A stretch of DNA of 62,877 nucleotides from an uncultured Methylobacillus sp. (GTDB lineage: Bacteria > Pseudomonadota > Gammaproteobacteria > Burkholderiales > Methylophilaceae): NCBI GenBank assembly GCA_903824575.1, contig CAIJXJ010000004.1, forward strand, positions 1-62,877, given 5' to 3'. Numbering within the stretch: the stretch's first letter is position 1; every line of letters begins with the position of its first letter. Below are positions 27,734 to 34,629 of the stretch, one piece after another. The notes under the pieces were generated by a model, which saw nothing but the letters and a program-made list of their open reading frames with translations, had not been told where the DNA came from and searched no databases. A program made the translations under genes and the position numbers.

Positions 27734-27799
27734 TTTCTAGTCGCTAGTTGATTGATCAGTTCTGGGTTGCTAGCTAGTAACGACTACCGTCTAGCGACT
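27724..27799. repeat. degenerate TAG-heptamer cluster with inverted arms
   Basis: TAGTCGT (27724), TAGTTTC (27731), TAGTCGC (27738) and TAGTTGA (27745) follow each other with a 7-base step, then reverse-sense units around 27774-27799. TAGTCGTTA (27724-27732) pairs with TAACGACTA (27778-27786), and AGTCGCTAG (27739-27747) with CTAGCGACT (27791-27799). It covers the stop codon of the RDD gene and the gap to lptG, and looks like a relic of a heptad repeat family. Confidence 0.55.
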
Positions 27800-27802
27800 G
27801 TT

Positions 27803-28873
27803 TTATCGCCTTTCTATCCACACCAGCATGCTCAGTCCAACTGTCAGGTACAGCAGGGTTGGGAGGGTAGCGCTCATGGGCGGCGGCCAGTCGCTCAGCA
27901 GGCCAATGTGAATAAACAGGCGGTTTAACACCTGATAACTTATACCCAGCATAATGCCGGCAAACAGTTTTGCACTGATGCCCCCCGAGCGCTGCTGCAG
28001 GAAGGCAAAGGGCAGTGCCAGCACGACCATGACGATGCAGGCGATCGGGTAGGCCATCTTAGACCACAAGGCAATCTCGTGGCGGGTGGTTTTCTGGTGG
28101 TTTTCGCTCAGGTGACGGATATAGAAATACAGGTTCCAGGCGGACATTTTTTCCGGCACCACCAGAAGCACGTTCAGCAGTTCGGGTTGGATGACGGACT
28201 GCCATGAGCCTTGGGAAAAGTTCTCGCTATGAATATGATCGCCGATGAAGTTGGTCTGAGTCACGTCGCGCAGTTTCCAGTGCCCGCCCTTGAAGGCTCC
28301 ACTTTTTGCATTGCTGATGTTGCGCAGGTGAAAATCGGCGTCAAATTCATAAATGTGAATGTTGATTAGCTCTGCCCCTGGCAGTACATCTTCAATATTG
28401 ACGAAGCTGTTGCCATCTTTCATCCACAGCCCGGATCGGAAGTCCTGTGCCACGACCGAATCGGTGGCCTGAATGCGCAATCGTTGAGCCGATTTTTCAC
28501 TCAGTGGCGTGATCAGTTCTCCCACCAGAAAAGTTAAAAGCGCAAAAATGATTCCAACCCGTAGCAAAATGAATCCCAGGCCCATCATGGAGATTCCGCT
28601 GACACGCAGCACCACCATTTCCGAATGGCGGGCCAGTTGCGCCAGGGCATAGAGGGTGCCGATCAGCACTGCGACCGGGACGACCTCATAAACATGACCT
28701 GGTGCACTTAGCAGAACGAACAACACGGCTGTGCCAATGCCGTAGGTGCCGCGACCAATGCTCTCCAGTTCCTGCAGCAGGTCAAAAAAGGAAAACATGC
28801 TCATCAGTGCCAGCATGATCAACAGAACATGGCCGACGATTTCACGTCGCAAGTAGCGGTCAATGATGGTCAT
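27803..28873 (-). CDS. lptG: LPS export permease LptG
   Basis: A 356-residue inner-membrane protein that with LptF and two LptB ATPases extracts LPS for transport to the outer membrane. The N-terminal helices lead with TIIDRYLRREIVGHV, then the LptG/LptF TM pattern, a large periplasmic beta-jellyroll domain (about 130-260) and the C-terminal helices (about 265-350). Start ATG 28873 is 4 bases into the end of lptF (ATGA overlap); the long open frame to 28966 lies inside lptF and is not used. LptC, LptA and LptB are not in the window. Confidence 0.93.
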   Translation of the reverse strand: MTIIDRYLRREIVGHVLLIMLALMSMFSFFDLLQELESIGRGTYGIGTAVLFVLLSAPGHVYEVVPVAVLIGTLYALAQLARHSEMVVLRVSGISMMGLGFILLRVGIIFALLTFLVGELITPLSEKSAQRLRIQATDSVVAQDFRSGLWMKDGNSFVNIEDVLPGAELINIHIYEFDADFHLRNISNAKSGAFKGGHWKLRDVTQTNFIGDHIHSENFSQGSWQSVIQPELLNVLLVVPEKMSAWNLYFYIRHLSENHQKTTRHEIALWSKMAYPIACIVMVVLALPFAFLQQRSGGISAKLFAGIMLGISYQVLNRLFIHIGLLSDWPPPMSATLPTLLYLTVGLSMLVWIERR

Positions 28874-29955
28874 GCGCGGCCCATTTTTGGCAATAGCGGC
28901 AGCAGGAAAAGTCTTCGATAAAACAGGTAGACGGCCAAGGCCAGCACGACGAAATGAACCGGCCACAGGCCTATCATCGGGTTCAGTTTGCCTTGCGCCA
29001 CCCAGGCCTGCATGACGCTGAGCAGATTGTTGTAGATGATGTAGGTCAGGAGTGCCATGATCAGGTTGGCAGAACGCCCGGCGCGGGGATCGACGAAGCT
29101 TAAGGGTATCGCCAGCAATACCAGCATCAGGGCCGAAATCGGCATCGCCAGTCGCCCTTGCAGTTCGGCGTTATTTTCGTGGCTGCGGGTGCGCAGCAGC
29201 TCCTCGCTGGACCTGGCCTTGGGCGTGGGCGGATCGTGTTTGATCTCGTTGGGTTCTATGCGGATGGCGTAATGTTCAAATTCGGTTACCGAAAATTCGG
29301 GTGTGTCGCGTTTTCCTTCATAGCGTCGACCGTTGTTCATGACTAGAAAGGTATCGCCATTTTTTTCTGTGCTACGGTAACCGGACTGTGCCACCATGAT
29401 GCCCAGCTTCTGATGCTGGAATGATTGTACAAATATATGCTTGACTGAACCGGTCAGCACATTGAGGTTATCCACAAAATAGACCCGGTCTGCATTGACG
29501 GATTCTTTGAAAACGCCGGGTAATACTGCCGTCAGTTCATCCCGGCTGGCCAATTGTTCGCGAAACTCCGCGCCCTTCTCTGTCGCCCAAGGTGCGACGA
29601 ACAGGCTGAGCAGGGCAATGACGACGATGACCGGCAGGGAAAATCCCAGTACCGGGCGTGCCCAGGCGGCCAGTCCCAGTCCCGAACTGAACCATACCAC
29701 CATTTCGCTATCGCGATGCCAGCGGGTCAGGGTTAGCAGCACCGACAGAAAAATGGTCAGCGACAGCAACATGGGAAGAAATTTCAGCATGCTGAAACCC
29801 ATCAAGGTGCTGATTGCGTCTGAGGCAAGGCTGCCGCGTGCGGCAAAGCCAAGATAATAGGCGATGCGCTGTGCAAAGACGATGCCGACCAGCACCATGA
29901 ATGTGGTGAAGGCTGTGGCGAGCAACTCTTGCAGCAAAGATCGTTTGAAAATCAT
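28870..29955 (-). CDS. lptF: LPS export permease LptF
   Basis: A 361-residue partner of LptG in the LptB2FG transporter. It begins IFKRSLLQELLATAFTTF and has membrane helices near 15-105 and again near 265-345, with a periplasmic domain between (about 125-250; for example VFKESVNADRVYFVDN). The frame runs upstream to 30123, but ATG 29955 gives the family start. The divergent pepA starts 64 bases beyond, the usual lptF-pepA arrangement in betaproteobacteria, so both promoters lie in that gap. Confidence 0.93.
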   Translation of the reverse strand: MIFKRSLLQELLATAFTTFMVLVGIVFAQRIAYYLGFAARGSLASDAISTLMGFSMLKFLPMLLSLTIFLSVLLTLTRWHRDSEMVVWFSSGLGLAAWARPVLGFSLPVIVVIALLSLFVAPWATEKGAEFREQLASRDELTAVLPGVFKESVNADRVYFVDNLNVLTGSVKHIFVQSFQHQKLGIMVAQSGYRSTEKNGDTFLVMNNGRRYEGKRDTPEFSVTEFEHYAIRIEPNEIKHDPPTPKARSSEELLRTRSHENNAELQGRLAMPISALMLVLLAIPLSFVDPRAGRSANLIMALLTYIIYNNLLSVMQAWVAQGKLNPMIGLWPVHFVVLALAVYLFYRRLFLLPLLPKMGRA

Positions 29956-30019
29956 TCTTGGTTTGAATTCTGGCGGAAACGTTGGATAATCGGATAACTT
30001 CAAGGAAAGGGCTTCAGCC

Positions 30020-31510
30020 ATGGAATTTAGCATAAAAAACGGTAATCCGGAAAAACAGCGTAATGACTGCGTGATCGTCGGCGTGTTCGAGACACGTAAA
30101 CTGTCGGCGGCGGCCACTGCCATCGATCGCGCTGCAGATGGTTACCTCGGCGGTATCCTTCGTCGCGGCGACATGGAGGGCAAACTGGGTAGTACCTTGC
30201 TGTTGCATAACGTGCCCGGTACGCTGTGCGATCGCGTGCTGCTGGTGGGTCTGGGAAAGGAACGTGAATTTCGTGAACGCGAATATCGTCAGGCGGTGCA
30301 GGCTTCGGTGCGTGCGCTCGATGGCAGTGGCGCTAATGACGCGGCGAGCTTCCTGGCCGAGGTTCCAGTGAAGAAACGTGATCTGGCCTGGCGTATCGAA
30401 CAGATGGTGGAGCTGACTCAGTCCACTGTCTATCGGTTTTCGCATCCGCAGTGTAAGAAAGCCGAAGAACGTCGTGGTGTCACCAAGCTGGTGATTAATG
30501 TACCGCACCGGCCCGAACTGAAACTGGGCGATGCCGCATTGAAGCGCGGACTCGGGATCGCCAGTGGCGTACGTCTGGCGCGCGAGCTCGGTAACCTGCC
30601 AGGCAATATCTGCACGCCGACTTATCTAGCCGGGCAAGCAGAGGCGCTGGCGAAGGATTACAGCATCAAGATCGAAGTGCTGGAGCGCGCTGACATGGAG
30701 AAGCTGGGCATGGGGTCTTTGCTCAGCGTTGCTCGTGGCAGCCGTCAGCCACCCAAGCTGATCGTGTTGCAATACAGTCGCGGCAAGCCCGGCCAGAAGC
30801 CGGTGGTGTTGATCGGCAAGGGCATCACCTTCGATGCCGGTGGCATTTCGATCAAGCCCGCCGCCGAGATGGACGAGATGAAATATGATATGTGCGGTGC
30901 GGCCAGCGTACTGGGTGCGTTGAAGGCTGTGGCCGAGATGGATCTGGCCATCAATCTTGTGGTGGTGATCGCCGCCAGTGAAAATCTGCCAGATGGGGAT
31001 GCCAGCAAGCCGGGTGATATCGTTACCAGCATGTCAGGACAGACCATAGAAGTGTTGAATACCGATGCCGAAGGTCGTCTGGTGTTGTGCGATGCCATGA
31101 CCTATGTCGAGCGTTTCGAGCCGGAAGTGGTGGTGGACGTCGCCACCCTGACCGGTGCTTGTGTCATCGCGCTGGGAAACCACGCCAGTGGACTGTTCGG
31201 CAATTCGGAAAGTCTGGTGAAGGCACTGGCTGGCGCTGGTGAGGCATCCTTTGATCGTGCCTGGCCGATGCCGTTATGGGACGATTACCAGGAGCAACTC
31301 AAGAGCAATTTCGCCGATATTGCCAATATTGGCGGTCGTGCCGGCGGCAGCATCACGGCGGCTTGTTTCCTGTCAAAATTTGCCAAGAAGTACGACTGGG
31401 CGCATCTCGATATCGCCGGTACGGCCTGGGTCTCCGGCAAGGAAAAAGGCGCCACCGGTCGTCCGGTGCCCCTGTTGACGCACTTTCTGATGGCACGGGC
31501 AGAGGCGTAG
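30020..31510 (+). CDS. pepA: leucyl aminopeptidase (M17)
   Basis: A 496-residue cytosolic di-metal aminopeptidase, hexameric, that clears peptides; PepA of E. coli also binds DNA for cer/xer recombination and carAB control. The C-terminal catalytic half has VLIGKGITFDAGGISIKP (metal Lys and Asp), the hallmark NTDAEGRLVL (Asp and Glu ligands) and SGKEKGATGRPV. Length is normal. It starts the pepA-holC unit; the divergent lptF is 64 bases away. Confidence 0.96.
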   Translation: MEFSIKNGNPEKQRNDCVIVGVFETRKLSAAATAIDRAADGYLGGILRRGDMEGKLGSTLLLHNVPGTLCDRVLLVGLGKEREFREREYRQAVQASVRALDGSGANDAASFLAEVPVKKRDLAWRIEQMVELTQSTVYRFSHPQCKKAEERRGVTKLVINVPHRPELKLGDAALKRGLGIASGVRLARELGNLPGNICTPTYLAGQAEALAKDYSIKIEVLERADMEKLGMGSLLSVARGSRQPPKLIVLQYSRGKPGQKPVVLIGKGITFDAGGISIKPAAEMDEMKYDMCGAASVLGALKAVAEMDLAINLVVVIAASENLPDGDASKPGDIVTSMSGQTIEVLNTDAEGRLVLCDAMTYVERFEPEVVVDVATLTGACVIALGNHASGLFGNSESLVKALAGAGEASFDRAWPMPLWDDYQEQLKSNFADIANIGGRAGGSITAACFLSKFAKKYDWAHLDIAGTAWVSGKEKGATGRPVPLLTHFLMARAEA

Positions 31511-31518
31511 ATGCTTGC

Positions 31519-31941
31519 ATGACGCGCATCGATTTTTATTTCAACGTCGAAAACAAGTTCCGGCAGGTAGCGGAGCTGGCCGACAAGGCCTTGACACGCG
31601 GGCGACGCCTTTGGATGTTTGTGCCGGACGAGGCTGCGGCACTACAGTTGGAGCATGAACTCGCCACCCATTTGCCGGCGGCTTTTCTGCCGCATTGCCG
31701 CAGCGATCATGTGCTGGCGGATCAGACACCGATCTTGATTGACTGGCATGGCGACAATCTGCTGCACGATGATGTCCTGATTAATCTCAGACCCAATACG
31801 CCGGCATTCTTCAGTCGATTTCACGGATTGATAGAGATTGTCGGCATCGATGCCGCGGATCGCTTGGCTGCGCGCAGCCGTTTTCGTTTTTATCGAGATC
31901 GCGGCTATGATATTCGGTCGCATGATATTGCCGGAGGCTGA
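31519..31941 (+). CDS. holC: DNA polymerase III chi subunit
   Basis: A 140-residue protein that links the clamp loader to SSB. It starts MTRIDFYFNVENKFRQVAEL and carries the chi core features RRLWMFVPDE, HELATHL and DVLINLRPNTP. ATG 31519 is 8 bases after the pepA stop. The frame extends upstream inside pepA, which is ignored. In most betaproteobacteria valS follows; here a small acidic protein follows instead. Confidence 0.9.
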   Translation: MTRIDFYFNVENKFRQVAELADKALTRGRRLWMFVPDEAAALQLEHELATHLPAAFLPHCRSDHVLADQTPILIDWHGDNLLHDDVLINLRPNTPAFFSRFHGLIEIVGIDAADRLAARSRFRFYRDRGYDIRSHDIAGG

Positions 31942-31943
31942 AC

Positions 31944-32441
31944 ATGATGGTAGGCGGCGAGGAGGAGGATGGCCAGTTCGAGCAGGTATTAACTCGCCTG
32001 GATGCGTTGATGCAGCGTGGTCATGTGTCGAGCCCGGCGGAGACGCCGGTACCGGAGGCTCCTCTGGAGGAGGCTGCGGGGACTGAGCCAATTGAAGGCG
32101 TTGCCGAGATTCCCGTGCTGACCGAAGTCTTTTACGGCATCGAGTTGTTGCCCGTTATCGATCTGGAGCAGGAATTGCCGCGCACGACAAACGGCCCGGT
32201 GGCAGAGTCCCCATTTGAAATTGCAGCGCCGATCTCGGTGCTGCCGGAGCCAGTAGCGCCATCGCGTGAAGCGGAAGCTGATTTCGTGCTGGCCGAGTTG
32301 ATGCCGGACATAAGTGAAATGATTAGATCGGCCGTGCAGCAGGAATTATCCGAGCTGCAGCTAAAGCTGTCATCACGACTATGTCAGGAGGCGGAGCAGG
32401 TGCTGCGCCAGCGCCTGTTGGAGACTACTAAACCGAAATGA
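31944..32441 (+). CDS. acidic Pro/Glu-rich protein, unknown
   Basis: A 165-residue protein starting 2 bases after holC (GGAGG six bases before ATG 31944). The middle (about 30-105) is Pro, Glu and Ala rich and likely disordered (PEAPLEEAAG, ISVLPEPVAP). The C-terminal 50 residues look like a coiled helix (EMIRSAVQQELSELQLKLSSRL). Similar proteins sit after holC in other betaproteobacteria, so it is likely real and coupled to holC, but its function is not known. It overlaps the tpx gene on the other strand by 14 bases. Confidence 0.65.
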   Translation: MMVGGEEEDGQFEQVLTRLDALMQRGHVSSPAETPVPEAPLEEAAGTEPIEGVAEIPVLTEVFYGIELLPVIDLEQELPRTTNGPVAESPFEIAAPISVLPEPVAPSREAEADFVLAELMPDISEMIRSAVQQELSELQLKLSSRLCQEAEQVLRQRLLETTKPK

Positions 32442-32940
32442 AACGCGCGGCAGTCAGTGCGGCTTCGTAATCGGGCTCTTTGCCAATATCCTGTACCAAT
32501 TCCGAGTGCAGTACCTTGTCGTTTTCATCCAGTACCACCACGGCTCTCGCGGTCAATCCTGCGAGCGGGTAATCCGTGATCATGACGCCATAGTCCTTGT
32601 GGAAATCACGTCCACGCATGGTTGATAGTGTGACGACATTTTGCAAATTTTCGACCGCACAGAAGCGGCTTTGGGCAAATGGCAAGTCGGCGGAGACGAC
32701 GATGAGGACCGTATTGGTTAGAGCGGCGGCCGCTTCGTTGAATTTTCGAGCAGAAACAGCGCACACCGCGGTATCAAGGCTAGGCACGATGTTGATAATC
32801 TTGCGGCGGCCTGAGAATTGGCTGAGCGATACATCGTTCAGATTCTTGTCTACCAGCATGAAGCTACGCGCAGATTCCCCCAAGCGCGGGAAGGTGCCGC
32901 CTACATTAAGCGATTCGCCTTTGAAAGTCACGGTTGCCAC
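32428..32940 (-). CDS. tpx: thiol peroxidase (Tpx, atypical 2-Cys peroxiredoxin)
   Basis: A 170-residue peroxidase that reduces H2O2 and alkyl peroxides with thioredoxin. The peroxidatic Cys60 lies in DTAVCAVSARKFN and the resolving Cys94 in SRFCAVENLQ, giving the Tpx intramolecular pair. The start is GTG 32940 (ATVTFKGE follows) with AGGAGA seven bases upstream; there is no ATG in the right place, and the open frame to 33105 lies in gcvH. It is just after gcvH on the same strand (70 bases). Confidence 0.93.
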   Translation of the reverse strand: MATVTFKGESLNVGGTFPRLGESARSFMLVDKNLNDVSLSQFSGRRKIINIVPSLDTAVCAVSARKFNEAAAALTNTVLIVVSADLPFAQSRFCAVENLQNVVTLSTMRGRDFHKDYGVMITDYPLAGLTARAVVVLDENDKVLHSELVQDIGKEPDYEAALTAARFISV

Positions 32941-33010
32941 GTATGAGTCTCCTGTTAGCAGTTTGATGTGTGACGCAAGTATGCCTTGCCATACCGCGTG
33001 TTGCAACTGG

Positions 33011-33391
33011 CTATTGCTCCAGCAAGCTGCGGTAGTGTTCTGCGTCCAGCAATTGCTCCCATTCGGCAGAGGTTGCGGGCTGTATCCTGAACATCCATGC
33101 GGCATAGGGCGCTTCGTTGACCAGTTCGGGAGCGGATTGAAGTTCGGTGTTGATTTCTACCACAGTGCCTGCGATCGGCGCGAACAGGTCGGAAGCGGTC
33201 TTGACCGACTCGACCAGTCCGCACGATTGACCAGCACTGACCCCGGTGCCGACCATAGGGAGGTCAATAAAGACGATGTCGCCGAGAGTTTCTTGCGCAT
33301 GATCAGTGATGCCGGCGCGCGCCGTGCCATCTGGCAGTAACTCGGCCCAAAGGTGATGCGGGGTGTAACGAAGTTCGGTGGGAATCGTCAT
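33011..33391 (-). CDS. gcvH: glycine cleavage system H protein
   Basis: A 126-residue lipoyl carrier. The lipoyl Lys64 is in the ESVKTASDL motif, and the surrounding barrel has YTPHHLWAEL and GTVVEIN. Normally it shuttles the methylamine from GcvP to GcvT and L. GcvT and GcvP are not in the window, so this may be a stand-alone H protein, perhaps for lipoate assembly or a distant gcv operon. Next gene downstream is tpx. Confidence 0.93.
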   Translation of the reverse strand: MTIPTELRYTPHHLWAELLPDGTARAGITDHAQETLGDIVFIDLPMVGTGVSAGQSCGLVESVKTASDLFAPIAGTVVEINTELQSAPELVNEAPYAAWMFRIQPATSAEWEQLLDAEHYRSLLEQ

Positions 33392-33552
33392 GATGGATCA
33401 AGTTCTGTGAAATTTTGCCGTTATTCTCGCATATATGGTGGAGTCTGAGTGTGATTGAAAAGCTGAGGGGAGTTCTAAGCTTTATCCGCTATCTTGATGA
33501 CAAACTGTAACAATTTGGCTAATATGCCATGACAACTGAATTAAGGGGGTGC

Positions 33553-34566
33553 ATGGTGCGAAGATTATTAGTGCTGGGCTGCGTGATGGCTTTGATGGTA
33601 CCTGTGGCCCATGCCGAAGATACACATCACAAGGCTGGCGCCAAACACAAGCATCACGCGAAAACTGCAGCGCATGCAAAGGCTTCAAAACATGCGGCAG
33701 CGAGCCACAAGATCATCAGCACCTTGCGTGCTAACCGTGAATACCAGATGCAGGCAGTCAATTACACGCATTCGCGCAGTGTGTTCAAGAATGATGTGCC
33801 CGGCAATTTGCGGCTTGAATCCACCAAGGCGCTGATCATCAATCAGAATACCGGCGAAGTGCTGTATGCCAAGAGTACGGACCAGGCAACACCGATTGCC
33901 TCCGTGACCAAGTTGATGACTGCCATGGTGGTGCTGGACGCGCATCAGTCGCCGGACGAGATGCTGACGGTCAATGAGGCTGATGTCGATAATCTCAAGG
34001 GCACCAGTTCCCGCTTGCGTCTGGGAACGGTGTTGCCGCGCCGTGAATTGCTGCAACTGGCCTTGATGTCGTCGGAAAACCGTGCGGCTGCGGCACTGGG
34101 AAATGGTTACCCTGGAGGTTTCGTTCCTTTTGTTCAGGCCATGAATGCCAAGGCGGCGCAGCTTGGTATGACGCGTTCGCGTTTCGTCGATGGCACCGGA
34201 TTGAACAGCGAGAATGTTTCTACGGCAGAGGATCTGGCAAAGATGGTCAAGGCGGCCTATCAATACCCGGAAATTCGCCAAGTGACGACGACTTCCTCTT
34301 ATGAGGTTCCCGTACACGGGGTGCGAGGTCCGGTTGAGTTTCGCAATACCAATATTCTGGTGCGCAACAGTGACTGGCAGATCGGCCTGTCCAAGACCGG
34401 CTATATCAGCGAAGCCGGTCGATGCCTCGTGATGCAGGCACAGATCGCAGACCAGCCCTTGATCATCGTGCTGCTCGATTCCTGGGGAAAATACACGCGC
34501 ATCGGCGATGCACAACGTATCCGCAAGTGGATAGAGAGCAGCAACGGCTTGCGCAATCTGGGTTGA
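33553..34566 (+). CDS. pbpG: D-alanyl-D-alanine endopeptidase, PBP7/PbpG-like
   Basis: A 337-residue penicillin-binding protein (class C, low molecular weight) that cleaves DD-crosslinks in peptidoglycan. After a signal peptide (RRLLVLGCVMALMVPVAHA) comes an unusual His/Lys/Ala stretch (about 25-53, such as THHKAGAKHKHHAK) that could bind metal or wall polymers. The serine catalytic set is Ser117-Val-Thr-Lys120 (ASVTK), Ser174-Glu-Asn176 (MSSEN) and Lys281-Thr-Gly (SKTG). ATG 33553 is preceded by AAGGGGG; the frame extends to 33529 without support. A strong terminator follows. Confidence 0.9.
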   Translation: MVRRLLVLGCVMALMVPVAHAEDTHHKAGAKHKHHAKTAAHAKASKHAAASHKIISTLRANREYQMQAVNYTHSRSVFKNDVPGNLRLESTKALIINQNTGEVLYAKSTDQATPIASVTKLMTAMVVLDAHQSPDEMLTVNEADVDNLKGTSSRLRLGTVLPRRELLQLALMSSENRAAAALGNGYPGGFVPFVQAMNAKAAQLGMTRSRFVDGTGLNSENVSTAEDLAKMVKAAYQYPEIRQVTTTSSYEVPVHGVRGPVEFRNTNILVRNSDWQIGLSKTGYISEAGRCLVMQAQIADQPLIIVLLDSWGKYTRIGDAQRIRKWIESSNGLRNLG

Positions 34567-34572
34567 TTCCAG

Positions 34573-34623
34573 TTTAAAGGCCACAAAAAAGCCGGGTATC
34601 CCGGCTTTTTTGTGGCCTTTAAA
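34573..34623. terminator. 24-bp perfect inverted repeat, bidirectional terminator
   Basis: Arms at 34573-34596 and 34600-34623 are perfect reverse complements of each other with a 3-base loop (TAT). The core GCCGGG/CCCGGC is followed by T6 on both strands, and the outer arms GGCCAC/GTGGCC extend it. It ends pbpG and topA transcripts from the two sides. Confidence 0.92.
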
Positions 34624-34629
34624 TGCGAT

